Notes: a model not told the origin generated them from the sequence alone. 64,000 bases of DNA from Enterococcus sp. 9E7_DIV0242 (GCF_002140975.2 NZ_CP147247.1:2144501-2208500); one strand, 5' to 3'; numbered from the stretch's first letter, positions 9,101-18,916 are shown. Made by a program: numbers and translations.

Positions 9101-10181
9101 CTGTAAGTTCCTCCTTTATCACGGGTACTTTAATCTCTACGCTTGTTCCCTGTCCTTTGAAGCTGATGATCTTGATCGAGCCACCCATTCCTGCAACTCG
9201 CTCACGAATGTTTTTCAGACCATAACTACCAGCCTTATTTTCATTCTCATTCATATCAAATCCGACACCATCATCAACTAGACGTAAAAGAACATTTTCA
9301 CCGACCTGATGCAAATAAACTTCTAATTCATTTGCTTTCGCATGCCTCAGGGTATTGGACAAAAGTTCTTGAACAATTCGAAACAGATGATCTTCAATGC
9401 TATTGTTTAAACAAACATCTTCTACATCCCAGGTCAATTCGATTTTTATTTTCGTTTTAAGCTCCTTCAACAGCTGCTCGATTCCCTTTTTCAGACTCTT
9501 GCCTTCCAGACTGACAGGTCGTAAATGCAACAGAAGGGCGCGCATTTCAGATTGAGAAGCATTGATGACATCACCAACGATAGCTAACTGTTTTTTGAAG
9601 ATATCTGATGTATCTGATTTTTGCGCCTGTTCATTCAAAGCTGAAATCATCATCATTGCACCAAACAATTGCTGACTAACAGAATCATGCAGCTCTCGTG
9701 CCAAACGATGTCGTTCTTCCTCAAGAATTTCTTCTCTTGTTTCTCCATCGAATATCTGAGGTCGACTGTTTAACATTTGCAGCTCTTTGGACATCTCTAC
9801 CAGTTTACTTCGTACGGCGCTGATATCTGCATCTATATCACCAATATACACATCATTATCTGGATGAGGGATCTTTTTACCAATCAGCGGGCTGTCATAA
9901 TTTCCAGCAGCTAACAAGCGTAACTTTTCTTCAATTCTACCATACTGAGCTTTTTGCACAATAGAAATCAACAGGAAAGTCAACAAACCCGCCAACATAG
10001 ATAGGAGTAAAATATGAAAAAAGAAAGGTACATAGAAGACTTTTCGACGGAAAAGCTCGACTATCCAATCTTTTTGTTTAATCGCATGAAAATGAGAGAA
10101 CAGCGTAAACAGCACCACTAGAAAGGTGCTGAACGCAGCATATAAAGCCATCATTTGTCGGGATATCTTCCCAGCTATCAT
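9078..10181 (-). CDS. liaS: Sensor histidine kinase LiaS
   Basis: Membrane sensor kinase of the Lia system. Two N-terminal transmembrane segments (about residues 10-30 and 52-75) flank a short loop. A HAMP-like linker, the HisKA_3 phospho-acceptor box [17 protein letters not shown] (about residues 157-173) and a C-terminal HATPase with DDGVGFD and [12 protein letters not shown] follow. The short extracellular loop is typical of intramembrane-sensing NarL-type kinases. Start and stop overlap liaF (four bases) and liaR, fixing the operon order liaF-liaS-liaR. Confidence 0.93.
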   Translation of the reverse strand: MIAGKISRQMMALYAAFSTFLVVLFTLFSHFHAIKQKDWIVELFRRKVFYVPFFFHILLLSMLAGLLTFLLISIVQKAQYGRIEEKLRLLAAGNYDSPLIGKKIPHPDNDVYIGDIDADISAVRSKLVEMSKELQMLNSRPQIFDGETREEILEEERHRLARELHDSVSQQLFGAMMMISALNEQAQKSDTSDIFKKQLAIVGDVINASQSEMRALLLHLRPVSLEGKSLKKGIEQLLKELKTKIKIELTWDVEDVCLNNSIEDHLFRIVQELLSNTLRHAKANELEVYLHQVGENVLLRLVDDGVGFDMNENENKAGSYGLKNIRERVAGMGGSIKIISFKGQGTSVEIKVPVIKEELTDDQSDAG

Positions 10182-10909
10182 ACTCGGATCACCTCTACAT
10201 CACCTACAAGAGTGTTCGTCATAATCTTCAATCTTCTTGGGTTACTATCATAACTGTCACTGTATAATTTCAATGATTCATTCTTCAAATGGTATTTTTC
10301 GTTCTCAAATGTCACATTCCCATAAAAAGTGGAATGCTCCAACATAACAGCCACGCCTAAAGGAACAAGGATGCGTGTTCGACCAAAGCCTTTTCTAACG
10401 ATAATTACGTTGTCGTCTTTTGGAAGAAGCGTGTTACCAAGATCGATAATAGTATCACCAGATAAGATATCGATATTGATGTCATCCCATTCATAGACAT
10501 TGCTGCCAATACGCTCATTCGCAAACCACGGGCGTTTAAACTTCTTGCCATTCTTACTCTCAACATTTGTCGTTTCAATAATCATCATTTGTTTCTTTTT
10601 CCACGGTGCCCTTTGCGTAAGATCAACGCCTGATATCTCCACTCCTTTAAGTCCTACAAAAAGGATACCAAACACCACCATTAGCCAGAACGCCGGACTA
10701 TTGATCACACTAATAACTATCAGTATAACACCCATAATCAGCGAAAAACTTCCGAAGCTGTTTCTTTTGTTATTTTTAAGAGCAAAAACAACGCTCAAAA
10801 CACCTATAATCAATAAAATAAGCAAAGGTGTATTATGTATAATTTGCCATAAAGCAAAGATGAAAAGTAATGCTTCCACGATAATAAAAAATCTCCATGG
10901 ACTATTCAT
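10178..10909 (-). CDS. liaF: LiaF-type membrane regulator of LiaSR
   Basis: A 243-residue protein with an N-terminal membrane half (about four short transmembrane helices, residues 5-90) and a C-terminal DUF2154-type beta-helical domain (FANERIGSNVYEWDDINIDI; GRTRILVPLGVAVMLEHSTFYGNV). In other Firmicutes LiaF restrains LiaS in the absence of envelope stress. It is first in the operon and shares ATGA with liaS. Confidence 0.92.
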   Translation of the reverse strand: MNSPWRFFIIVEALLFIFALWQIIHNTPLLILLIIGVLSVVFALKNNKRNSFGSFSLIMGVILIVISVINSPAFWLMVVFGILFVGLKGVEISGVDLTQRAPWKKKQMMIIETTNVESKNGKKFKRPWFANERIGSNVYEWDDINIDILSGDTIIDLGNTLLPKDDNVIIVRKGFGRTRILVPLGVAVMLEHSTFYGNVTFENEKYHLKNESLKLYSDSYDSNPRRLKIMTNTLVGDVEVIRV

Positions 10910-11257
10910 TTCATTTCCCCCTTTCTAACTGTATGAATACTGTTAAACCCTTTTTCTTTGAAATACGGGTATAAATCATTTTTTGGCTATGCGCAGATTC
11001 GTATATAGTGCTTCCCTTACATATCTCTTCTAACAGTATACTTTATTTCCCATACTAATATTAGTTGCTTTGGCAGTATTTTGCTATAGGTCTTTAGCCT
11101 GAATTTTCAACAAAAGAGGATAGGACACTATGTTCCCATCCTCAAGAAAAGCGTTTCTGGAAGCCTTCAGCTAACTGCCGAAGCACCTTCCTGAATAATG
11201 CTTAGTCAATTTCGGGGCTATGGCATACGAATGTCACGGCCCCGAACAATTGAATAA
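10910..11257 (-). other. greA-liaF intergenic region
   Basis: Holds the liaF leader (GAAAGGGGGAAATG before its start) and, next to greA, a stretch with three consecutive hairpins described separately. No coding frame was accepted. Confidence 0.5.
11105..11250 (-). ncRNA. Three-hairpin structured 3-prime region of greA, ending in a terminator
   Basis: On the minus strand after the greA stop come three hairpins. The first is TTCGGGGC pairing with GCCCCGAA, with an inner TGACAT/ATGCCA extension. The second is GGAAG..CTTC pairing with GAAG..CTTCC. The third is GAGGAT..GGAACA pairing with GTGTCC..ATCCTC (11111-11143), followed by TTTTGTT. The last looks like the terminator. The first two exceed what termination needs, so a 3-prime-derived small RNA is possible. 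Only the hairpins are directly seen. Confidence 0.4.
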
Positions 11258-11731
11258 TCAGCTTACTTTTGTAATTTTTACCTGCATGTCTCCACCAGGT
11301 GTTGTGATTGTTACTTCATCGCCAAGAGTCTTGCCAATAAGCGCATGCGCGATTGGTGAATCATTTGAGATTTTCCCTGAGAAGGGATCTGCTTCTGCAC
11401 TACCAACAATCGTATATTCCTCTTCATCACCATCTGGCAGTTCAATAAAGGTAACAGTTTTACCAATAGATACCTCGTCAGAGTCTACACCGTTATTATC
11501 AATGATTTGCGCAAAACGAATCATATTTTCTAATGTTGTGATTCTACCTTCAACAAAGGCTTGCTCATCCTTTGCTGACTCATATTCCGAGTTTTCAGAC
11601 AAGTCACCAAAGCTACGAGCAATTTTGATTCGTTCAACAATCTCTTTTCGCTTCACTGTCTTTAATTCTTCTAATTCCTGTTCTAATTTTTCTTTTCCTT
11701 CAATCGTCATAGGAAATACTTTTTCCACCAT
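11258..11731 (-). CDS. greA: Transcription elongation factor GreA
   Basis: Stimulates RNA cleavage by backtracked RNA polymerase. The 157-residue length is standard. It has an N-terminal coiled coil with the acidic tip region ([16 protein letters not shown]) and a C-terminal FKBP-like domain ([17 protein letters not shown]). GGGAG precedes the ATG. mltG lies upstream on the same strand with a terminator between, so greA probably has its own promoter in the 337-base gap, although the mltG-greA pairing is widely conserved. Confidence 0.96.
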   Translation of the reverse strand: MVEKVFPMTIEGKEKLEQELEELKTVKRKEIVERIKIARSFGDLSENSEYESAKDEQAFVEGRITTLENMIRFAQIIDNNGVDSDEVSIGKTVTFIELPDGDEEEYTIVGSAEADPFSGKISNDSPIAHALIGKTLGDEVTITTPGGDMQVKITKVS

Positions 11732-12068
11732 ATTAATTCTCCCTTACTTAACTTACTACAATTTGTTATGTACTTTTTTCTAAAATACAGGGTATTTGTA
11801 ATCCACAAAGAGATTACCATGCTTTCTAAAAATTGTAAATAAGATTCATTTAAATTTAATTTTTTCAACTCTACATATTCCGTTAAATTACCAAATGTTA
11901 CCCCTAATTTTTTGTCTGTAGTTCAGACAAATAAATCAGGGATAACACCTAACCAGATCGATAAAAATCTAACGCTTTCATAAATTTATCAAAGCGAAAC
12001 GAGCCTCACCATAACAGTTTGGCTCGTAAAATAATACTCAAAATCATTCGCTATTCATTTTTTCTTGA
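11732..12068 (-). other. mltG-greA intergenic region
   Basis: Contains the mltG terminator at its high-coordinate end and the greA leader at the other. It is AT-rich and no coding frame was accepted. Confidence 0.5.
11990..12030 (-). terminator. mltG terminator
   Basis: On the minus strand ACGAGCC pairs with GGCTCGT around a 15-base loop and is followed by a T-rich stretch. Confidence 0.7.
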
Positions 12069-13508
12069 TTATTCATCTGTATTATTTACATATTTTTCCA
12101 CTAATTCCAAATGCTCTTCATACGTTTCTGCGAAGTACACTTTTCCTGTAGTGATGTCAGCAACAAAGTACAAGTAGTTGTTTGGTTCCGGATTAAGTAC
12201 CGCTGAAATTGCTTGCTCACTCGGGCTATCAACAGGTCCAGGACCATAACCTGTATTCTTATACAGATTGTATGGTGAATCAACTTCAAGGTCTTTATTG
12301 TACACTTTTTCTTTGTGTTCACCTAGTGCGTAAAGAATAGAAATATCAGACTGCAACGGCATATCGATTTCCATTCGATTGAAGAAGACTTGCGCAATTT
12401 TCTTTCGATCCGCTTCTTCTACCCCTTCTTTTTCGACTAGCGCAGCCAATGACAATACATCTTGAATCGTCATTCCTTTTGCACTGATCGATGGGATAAA
12501 CGGCTCGATTACACTGTCGGTTTTGACGATCATCTGCTCCACAAAATCCTGTAGCGTCGTTTCTTTATAATAGTCATACGTCGCTGGGAACAAATAGCCC
12601 TCTAAGCGGTAACGTACGCCTTCTGCTGTTGCTGCACTGCCTAATAAATCAGGGTATTTCGCGTTCATCGCATTGAAATAATCCGCATTTTGCATCAACG
12701 CAATAAAGTCAGCTTTCTTATAGTCCGTATTCTCTTCAATCGCATCACCGATTTTATCAATGTCATAGCCTTCCGGTATCGTCACTTTCCCATCTGCAAT
12801 CTGCATCGGTTCAGCAGTTCCACCTTCCTTCAGCATTGCACCAATATCATCTAGTGTCATATCTGGTGACATTTGATAAAACCCTGCTTGAAAATCGGTC
12901 AGGTTCTTAAATTTAATATAGTAATTAAAAACCATAGCACTCTTGATGACTTTGCTTTCTTCTAAAATTGCAGCAATTTGCTTATTGGAAGAACCTGCTG
13001 GGACATGAACCTGTACTAAGTCAGAATCCTTTTTATCCAAAGGTTGAAGCCCATCATTTACATATTTATAAAAAGTGAACCCGAAAACTGCAACCACCAG
13101 TATCAATACAGATATGATCAATAAGACGATTTTGTTAACGATTCGGTCTTCTTTTCCTCGGTTTTGTTTCAACGCTTCTTTAGCATCTGCTCGACTCTCT
13201 GCAACACGGGATAGATGCTCGCCTTCTGGAAAATCTGGCTGTTCTACCTCTGTTTGCTGTTCAAACTGTTGTTCAAATTCATGAGACTCAGATGTTCTTG
13301 AAAAATTATCAGATGACTCCTCTTGATTGGAGGTCCAGTTTGATGAACTGGAATAATCTGTTTGTGAATCCAGATTATCATGTTGATAGTTATTTTCAGA
13401 AGAAGATGCATGATCATCCTCAATATTATCTCCTCTCAGTGAACGTAATACCTGATCTTTGAAAGAAGAATCCGAATGATCTTGATTATTTTGGTTATCG
13501 TTTGCCAA
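12069..13508 (-). CDS. mltG: Endolytic murein transglycosylase MltG (YceG-like)
   Basis: Membrane-anchored lytic transglycosylase that cleaves nascent glycan strands during peripheral peptidoglycan synthesis. The 479-residue protein has a long polar Q/S/D/E-rich cytosolic N-terminus (1-125), one transmembrane helix (about 127-150), a LysM-like subdomain and the YceG catalytic domain. The catalytic-glutamate region is AALVEKEGVEEADRKKIA, followed by FFNRM and LQSDISILYALG. Streptococcal and enterococcal MltG share the extended N-terminus. The start follows AAGGAGGATTA. Confidence 0.94.
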   Translation of the reverse strand: MANDNQNNQDHSDSSFKDQVLRSLRGDNIEDDHASSSENNYQHDNLDSQTDYSSSSNWTSNQEESSDNFSRTSESHEFEQQFEQQTEVEQPDFPEGEHLSRVAESRADAKEALKQNRGKEDRIVNKIVLLIISVLILVVAVFGFTFYKYVNDGLQPLDKKDSDLVQVHVPAGSSNKQIAAILEESKVIKSAMVFNYYIKFKNLTDFQAGFYQMSPDMTLDDIGAMLKEGGTAEPMQIADGKVTIPEGYDIDKIGDAIEENTDYKKADFIALMQNADYFNAMNAKYPDLLGSAATAEGVRYRLEGYLFPATYDYYKETTLQDFVEQMIVKTDSVIEPFIPSISAKGMTIQDVLSLAALVEKEGVEEADRKKIAQVFFNRMEIDMPLQSDISILYALGEHKEKVYNKDLEVDSPYNLYKNTGYGPGPVDSPSEQAISAVLNPEPNNYLYFVADITTGKVYFAETYEEHLELVEKYVNNTDE

Positions 13509-13638
13509 AATTAATCCTCCTTGCTCTCTAATTAACTTCTATAACTCCAACTATTATACATGAAAGTCTTCGAAAATTAAACTTATTTAGAAAAATGTAT
13601 TATAAATTAACGAATCTTTTACCGTTTTCTAGAAAAAA

Positions 13639-13690
13639 ATGCCCCATAAGTAACTTCGACAAAGGAAGTTACTTATGGGGCATCCGACTA
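13639..13690 (-). terminator. nox terminator
   Basis: An 18-base perfect stem, ATGCCCCATAAGTAACTT with its complement, is followed on the minus strand by six or more T residues. Confidence 0.92.
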
Positions 13691-13704
13691 TTCTTTTTTT
13701 CGTC

Positions 13705-15036
13705 TTACTCAGCACTTAAAGCAGCCATTGTAATATAGTTATACGGCTGGTTGAAATGCGGCAAGAAGAAGATATCTAATAATTTAAGCTTATCGATCGT
13801 TACACTTTCTTCAATCGCAAGAGAGAACATATGAATACCCATTGAGATGTCCTCATATGAAGCAAGTTGTGTCCCTAGTACTCGACGTGTTTCTTCATCG
13901 TAAACGATGCGAATCTTAACTTTGTGGTTGTCTTTCATAAACCCAGGCTTTTGTGTATCTTCAAATTGCGTGTATTTCACTTTAAAGCCTGATTTTTCAG
14001 CTTCCTGAACAGTTAAACCAGTCGATACCATGTTATAACCGAAAATTGAAATCCCATTTGATCCTTGAACACCAATTGATTCAAGCGGTGTACCGCCAAC
14101 ATTGTGTCCACCGACAATTCCTGAGCGGACAGCATTAGTTGCTAATGCAATATAGGTTGTTGTTTGAACAGCATTTGAGAAAATAGTTGCACAATCTCCT
14201 ACTGCATAAACATCTGGATCGCTTGTTTGTTGATGGCTATCTACTAAGTAAGCACCATTCGTAAATAACTTCAGATGGTCCTTTCCTAATTGATTGTTTG
14301 GTTTGAAACCGATCGCATTGATAACTAAATCAACAGGGTATTCGCCTTTATCAGTAACGATTGCTTCCACCTTTTCGGTACCTTTATACTCTTTTGCCAA
14401 TTCGTTGTAATGAAGCTCAATGCCATTGTCAGACAATACTTTATCCATGTCGTCTGTAAACCATTTGTCATAGTAGTTTGGTAAGCAACGATCCGCTGCG
14501 TCAAACAACAGGACATTTTTACCACGACGTTTTGCTGCTTCGGCAATTTCTACACCAATGTAGCCTGCCCCGATAACAGCAACTGTTTCAATCCCTGGTT
14601 GAGCCATTGCAGCATCTACTGCCTGACCATCTTGGAATAATTTTAGGAACTCAACATTTTTCAAATCTTTTCCTGGAATATTTGGAGCAATCGGTGCTGA
14701 ACCTGTTGCCAAAATCACTTTATCATAAGTTTCGGTAAATTCTGTTCCATCGTTCTTTTTGCAGTGAACGATTTTTTTATCGAAATCAATGCTATCCACA
14801 GAGGTTTCCATGTGAATTGTTGCACCTTTAGCTTCAAAATCTTCTTTTTTCGTGTAGAAAAGGTTCTCGTAGGAATCAATCTGACGACCTACCCAAAGTG
14901 CTGTTCCACAGCCAAGATAACTCAGGTTTGTGTTTCTATCAATCATTACCACTTCTTGATCTTTGTAGTTATCTAACAATGTGTTTGCCGCTGCGATACC
15001 TGCGTGATTAGTACCGACAATAACTGTTTTTGCCAT
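13705..15036 (-). CDS. nox: NADH oxidase (FAD/NAD(P)-dependent, single-cysteine family)
   Basis: A 443-residue flavoprotein of the NADH oxidase/NADH peroxidase/CoA-disulfide reductase family. It has an N-terminal FAD site (VIVGTNHAGIAAANTL), the redox-active cysteine in SYLGCGTALWVG, a second dinucleotide site (VAVIGAGYIGVEIAEAA), the DVYAVGDCA motif and a C-terminal dimerisation domain. The frame opens at 15150, but GGAGG precedes ATG 15036. The most likely role is four-electron, water-forming NADH oxidation for NAD regeneration in air; a peroxidase cannot be fully excluded. Monocistronic. Confidence 0.85.
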   Translation of the reverse strand: MAKTVIVGTNHAGIAAANTLLDNYKDQEVVMIDRNTNLSYLGCGTALWVGRQIDSYENLFYTKKEDFEAKGATIHMETSVDSIDFDKKIVHCKKNDGTEFTETYDKVILATGSAPIAPNIPGKDLKNVEFLKLFQDGQAVDAAMAQPGIETVAVIGAGYIGVEIAEAAKRRGKNVLLFDAADRCLPNYYDKWFTDDMDKVLSDNGIELHYNELAKEYKGTEKVEAIVTDKGEYPVDLVINAIGFKPNNQLGKDHLKLFTNGAYLVDSHQQTSDPDVYAVGDCATIFSNAVQTTTYIALATNAVRSGIVGGHNVGGTPLESIGVQGSNGISIFGYNMVSTGLTVQEAEKSGFKVKYTQFEDTQKPGFMKDNHKVKIRIVYDEETRRVLGTQLASYEDISMGIHMFSLAIEESVTIDKLKLLDIFFLPHFNQPYNYITMAALSAE

Positions 15037-15275
15037 TAAAAAATTCCTCCATTCATCTTTCGTTGGTATTATTTTATTATAACTGATGAAAAGGATTTCT
15101 TTTATCAAAATATACAACCATTTTAAAAAATTTTGAGAATTTTCAAACAAATGATTGATTTAACAAGCTTTCGGACCGACACCCACCAATGTAAAAAATA
15201 AATTTCGAAAAAAGGATATAATTTTCTCTTATTTGCTAGTAAAATAGAACTATCATCAAAGGAGGAACGAATGAA

Positions 15276-16457
15276 ATGAAATTGAACAAATGGGGTCTAG
15301 GGATTCTTACAATACTATCCATCTTTTTATTAGGAGGTTGTTGGAATGATCCTAGAACAGAATTTATCGAGGCACTCTCCAATGCAGGAAGCAGCGCTGC
15401 TGAAGCTTCAAAATTTGAATTAAGTGTGGCTGATTTCGATTATGCTGGCGGTGATACAGACAGTGATTTATATATAAGTATGTTCGCCAGTCAGCTAAAA
15501 GCGATTTCTCTAAAAGGAACTTTTGCTTCAGATGAAGATAAAGAAGTTTCTGAAACAGAACTGGCTTTAGGTGCCTATGGTCAGAAAATTCCTTTCCAGT
15601 TTGTGACAGAAAAAGAAAATATGTACGTATCAACAAGCTTCATTTCCGGTGCTTTAGATATCGCGGATATGTTCCAGTATCCAGTAACTATTGATGAAGA
15701 TGAGTTGCAGAAATTAGATGGTAAATTCATCAACATCGATAATATAAAGGATCAGTTGGATGGTGAAGATGAGGATGAAAAGGATACAGACAGTAATGTA
15801 GGATTCAATTTTTCTTTGATGAAAAAAGCCAAAGAGCTTATGGATATTTTTGACAAGGAATCCTTCACTAAAAAAGATGATGTGATTTCTCATACCTTTA
15901 CCAAGAAAGAAATCCTCGCTGTTATGGAAGCCATGAAAGACTATGCGAAGGAAGAAAAGGACAAAGAATCACAGAAAACATTTGAAGAAAGCATCACAGC
16001 ACTGAAAAGCAGCTTCAAAGATCTTAAAATCAAAGTAAGTGTTAATCAAAAAACAAACAAAATTAACAGTACAATCACTATGAGCTACTTGTATGATGCA
16101 ACAGCAGCTAAGTTCGACGTTTCCTTGAAGCTGACGATCACGCCTCAGAAGAAAACCGGGAAGATTAAGGTACCAGGGAAAAAAGACATTTTAAGTGAAG
16201 AAAAATTTGATGAAATCCTGAATTCTATTTTTACTGTAGAAGAAGAGGAAGAAGTAGATTTAGACACTTATAAGGATATCTATGGTGATGACGAATACAT
16301 GGATGAATACCTAGAAGACTTGATTGCAGAAATCGAAGCTTCACCAGAACTCTTCTCAGAAGAAGAGGTAAATTCTATACGCGAAAATGGTCCTCTTGTT
16401 TTTAATAAAGACCAAATGAAACGCTTGAATGAAGCGTTAGATAAAGCATTGCTATAA
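15276..16457 (+). CDS. Putative lipoprotein of unknown function
   Basis: A 393-residue secreted lipoprotein. Residues 1-22 are a signal peptide ending in the lipobox LLGGC, with Cys22 as the lipidated residue. The rest is rich in Asp, Glu and Lys and has an alternating beta pattern, with an acidic C-terminal third (EEEEEVDLDTYKDIYGDDEY). GGAGGA lies nine bases before ATG 15276; an ATG at 15271 opens only a two-codon frame. I do not recognise the family. It stands alone with its own terminator, in a gap opposite nox. Confidence 0.75.
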   Translation: MKLNKWGLGILTILSIFLLGGCWNDPRTEFIEALSNAGSSAAEASKFELSVADFDYAGGDTDSDLYISMFASQLKAISLKGTFASDEDKEVSETELALGAYGQKIPFQFVTEKENMYVSTSFISGALDIADMFQYPVTIDEDELQKLDGKFINIDNIKDQLDGEDEDEKDTDSNVGFNFSLMKKAKELMDIFDKESFTKKDDVISHTFTKKEILAVMEAMKDYAKEEKDKESQKTFEESITALKSSFKDLKIKVSVNQKTNKINSTITMSYLYDATAAKFDVSLKLTITPQKKTGKIKVPGKKDILSEEKFDEILNSIFTVEEEEEVDLDTYKDIYGDDEYMDEYLEDLIAEIEASPELFSEEEVNSIRENGPLVFNKDQMKRLNEALDKALL

Positions 16458-16459
16458 TT

Positions 16460-16500
16460 TTAAGAGTCTGGACAATTTTTTTAATTGTCCAGACTCTTTG
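16460..16500. terminator. Bidirectional terminator
   Basis: AAGAGTCTGGACAATT pairs perfectly with AATTGTCCAGACTCTT around a T loop, between convergent genes. Confidence 0.85.
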
Positions 16501-16506
16501 TCTGTT

Positions 16507-17160
16507 TTACTCGTTTCTTAGTAGGTATTCTTTCAGCTTCTCTGGTGTCGCTGCCAAATAAATAGCTCCTGCATTTTCCAGTTCCTGCCTGTCTCCATAC
16601 CCATAAAGAACACCGACACAATCGAGTCGATTCTCTTTTGCTCCTAGTACATCATGCTCCCGATCCCCAATCATTAGGCTGCCCGCTACTGAAACATCCC
16701 CGGATTCCATTGCATAACGAAGCACAGCTCCTTTTTTGGATCTACTACTATCCAAACTCGCACCATAAATTTCTTCAAAAGAGCTTTCCAAATCAAAGTG
16801 CGTCAAGATTTGTCTGGCAAAAACTTCTGGCTTCGAGGTTGCCACATATAGCTTGAAACCCAATTGCTTCAAGTCGGCCAACACTTCAGGAATACCCTCA
16901 TAAACCAAATTCTCATACATCCCTGTTTTAGCATAGTACTCTCGATAATAGCTCACTGCTTGTTCAGCTTCTGATTCGTTCAATCGATACTTTTCCATAA
17001 AAGAATCTTTTAGCGGTGGACCAATAAACGAGTAAAGCTCGGTCACTTCAGGAACAGGCAAACTCATTTTTTCTAAAGCGTAGCAGACAGAATTTAAAAT
17101 TCCAGGTCCTGAATCCGTAATTGTTCCATCTAAATCAAAAAAAAGTGTCTTATAAGTCAT
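16507..17160 (-). CDS. HAD-superfamily hydrolase (phosphoglycolate phosphatase-like)
   Basis: A 217-residue HAD phosphatase. Motif I is FFDLDGTITDSG, motif II lies in VATSKP, and motif III/IV is GDREHDVLGAKEN. A helical cap sits between motifs I and II (C1 type). GGAGGG seven bases before ATG 17160 decides the start. The substrate is not evident; related Firmicute proteins are annotated as phosphoglycolate or 5-prime-nucleotide phosphatases. Single gene. Confidence 0.85.
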   Translation of the reverse strand: MTYKTLFFDLDGTITDSGPGILNSVCYALEKMSLPVPEVTELYSFIGPPLKDSFMEKYRLNESEAEQAVSYYREYYAKTGMYENLVYEGIPEVLADLKQLGFKLYVATSKPEVFARQILTHFDLESSFEEIYGASLDSSRSKKGAVLRYAMESGDVSVAGSLMIGDREHDVLGAKENRLDCVGVLYGYGDRQELENAGAIYLAATPEKLKEYLLRNE

Positions 17161-17231
17161 TGTACTTCCCTCCATCTTCATTATCCTAGCATATTTTTAA
17201 GGAATACACGATAATGAGAGAGACAGATTTG

Positions 17232-17274
17232 TTGCTTTTCTTTCATTATGGTTATATACTTACTTTTAGTAAGT
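17232..17274 (+). promoter_or_regulatory. Promoter with overlapping palindromic operator for the glyoxalase operon
   Basis: TTGCTT (17232-17237), a 17-base spacer and TATACT (17255-17260) form a good sigma-A promoter. The perfect inverted repeat ACTTACT-TTT-AGTAAGT (17258-17274) overlaps the -10 and the expected start point, as expected for a repressor site. A MarR/MhqR- or YodB-type quinone sensor is an attractive candidate but is inference. Confidence 0.6.
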
Positions 17275-17311
17275 TGATGATTTTTGAAAGAAAGATTTGG
17301 AGGGTTTTATT

Positions 17312-18283
17312 ATGGATACAAACATTAGAGGATTACACCACGTAACAGCAATGACTTCAAGTGCGAAAAAAATTTACCGCTTCTTCACTGATATTTTAGG
17401 TCTTCGTCTGATAAAGAAGACAGTTAATCAAGACGATATTGAAACTTATCATTTATATTTTACGGATGATTTAGGTAGCGCCGGTACAGACATGACTTTT
17501 TTTGACTTCCCGGGAATCCCGAAAGGAACCAAAGGGACAGATTCCATTTCGAGAACCTCTTTCCGAGTAAAAAGCGATGATTCTTTGATGTATTGGATTG
17601 AGCGTTTCAATGAAAACGACATTTCTCATGGAGAAATCATGGAGCGCTTCGGAAAAAAATATGTAGAGTTTGAGGACTTTGATGAGCAGCGTTATCAATT
17701 GATTTCTGACGAAAAGAATAAGGGGGTCGCTGGTGGTACTCCTTGGAAAAATTCAAATGTCCCAGCGGAACATGCAATCATTGGTCTCGGCCCAGTATTT
17801 GTAACTGTAGCAAATTTTGAACATATGCAGTTAGTTTTGACAGACGTCTTAGGCTTCCATCTGGTTGACGCAGAAGGCAGCTTCCATCTATTTGAAATAG
17901 GAGAAGGTGGTAACGGTGCCAGTATTATTGTGGTTCATCGGGATGACCTTCCGCAAGCAATGGAAGGCTTTGGTAATGTTCATCATCTCGCTTTGCGCGT
18001 CGCTGATGAAGATGCGCTACGTTTTTGGATCAACAAAATCGATCAATTAGAGTTTCCAAATTCTGGATTTGTCGAACGGTTTTATTTTGAATCTGAGTAC
18101 TTCATGGCTGCTCCTCACGTATTGTTTGAGCTTGCTACAGATGGTCCAGGTTTTCTTCAAGATGAAACTTACGAAAACGCAGGTGAAAAGCTTTCTCTGC
18201 CACCATTTTTAGAACCTAAACGCAAAGAAATAGAAGCATTTGTTCGGCCGTTTGATACCTCCGATGCAAATCAAGCTCGTTAA
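17312..18283 (+). CDS. Ring-cleaving dioxygenase/glyoxalase family protein (MhqO-like)
   Basis: A 323-residue protein with two vicinal-oxygen-chelate modules, roughly residues 5-150 and 155-300. It has metal-binding positions in GLHHVTAM, in NVHHLALRV and near FELATDGPGF. Relatives include Bacillus MhqA/MhqO quinone-detoxification dioxygenases. GGAGG precedes ATG 17312. It is first in a two-gene operon with a flavin reductase-like gene 11 bases on. The context suggests defence against quinones or electrophiles. Confidence 0.82.
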   Translation: MDTNIRGLHHVTAMTSSAKKIYRFFTDILGLRLIKKTVNQDDIETYHLYFTDDLGSAGTDMTFFDFPGIPKGTKGTDSISRTSFRVKSDDSLMYWIERFNENDISHGEIMERFGKKYVEFEDFDEQRYQLISDEKNKGVAGGTPWKNSNVPAEHAIIGLGPVFVTVANFEHMQLVLTDVLGFHLVDAEGSFHLFEIGEGGNGASIIVVHRDDLPQAMEGFGNVHHLALRVADEDALRFWINKIDQLEFPNSGFVERFYFESEYFMAAPHVLFELATDGPGFLQDETYENAGEKLSLPPFLEPKRKEIEAFVRPFDTSDANQAR

Positions 18284-18294
18284 GGAGATCGTCT

Positions 18295-18915
18295 ATGTTG
18301 CACTACTCAAGTCATATGCTTTCAAAAAAACAGCAATATAAATTTTTATCTGGAAGTATTATTCCTCGCCCCATCGCATGGGTCACGACAATGAACAAAG
18401 AATCCTCGGTAGTTAATGCCGCACCTTTTAGCTTTTTTAGTGCGGCATCTTCCGAACTGCCACTGATTACTTTGGCCGTTCTCAGGAGACAGGGACAGAT
18501 GAAAGATACTGCTAAAAATATCTTGCAGAATCAGGAAATGGTTATTCACATAGTTGATGACGACGTACTTGCAGAAATGAACCAGACAGCTGCCACATTG
18601 CCAGAGGATGAAAGCGAACTTTTGCTTAACCATATTGAAACAGTCCCAAGTCAATCAGTCACTGTTCCTGGAATCAAAAAAGCGAAGCTCCGTATGGAAG
18701 CAACTCTTTATCAACATGTTCCTTTACAGGATCATGACGGCAATATCATCACGGATTTAATTATTGCAGAAGTAACGGCTTTCCATTTTAGGGAAGACAT
18801 TTTTGATCGCGAAAAAGAATATATCCTTCCAGAGGCTCTCCAACCTATTGCTCGTTTGGCAGGTAATAATTATGCCCATATTGATAACATCACAGAGCTG
18901 AAGCGACCGGATTAA
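18295..18915 (+). CDS. Flavin reductase-like FMN-binding split-barrel protein
   Basis: A 206-residue protein with a flavin_reductase-like domain: SIIPRPIAWVTT near residue 21, then NAAPFSFFSAASSELPLI, the FMN-binding strand-turn. A short C-terminal extension ends in a hydrophilic tail. It follows the dioxygenase after 11 bases with AGGAG, so the two are cotranscribed. It may supply reduced flavin or act on a related substrate; the exact reaction is unknown. Confidence 0.82.
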   Translation: MLHYSSHMLSKKQQYKFLSGSIIPRPIAWVTTMNKESSVVNAAPFSFFSAASSELPLITLAVLRRQGQMKDTAKNILQNQEMVIHIVDDDVLAEMNQTAATLPEDESELLLNHIETVPSQSVTVPGIKKAKLRMEATLYQHVPLQDHDGNIITDLIIAEVTAFHFREDIFDREKEYILPEALQPIARLAGNNYAHIDNITELKRPD

Positions 18916-18916
18916 T

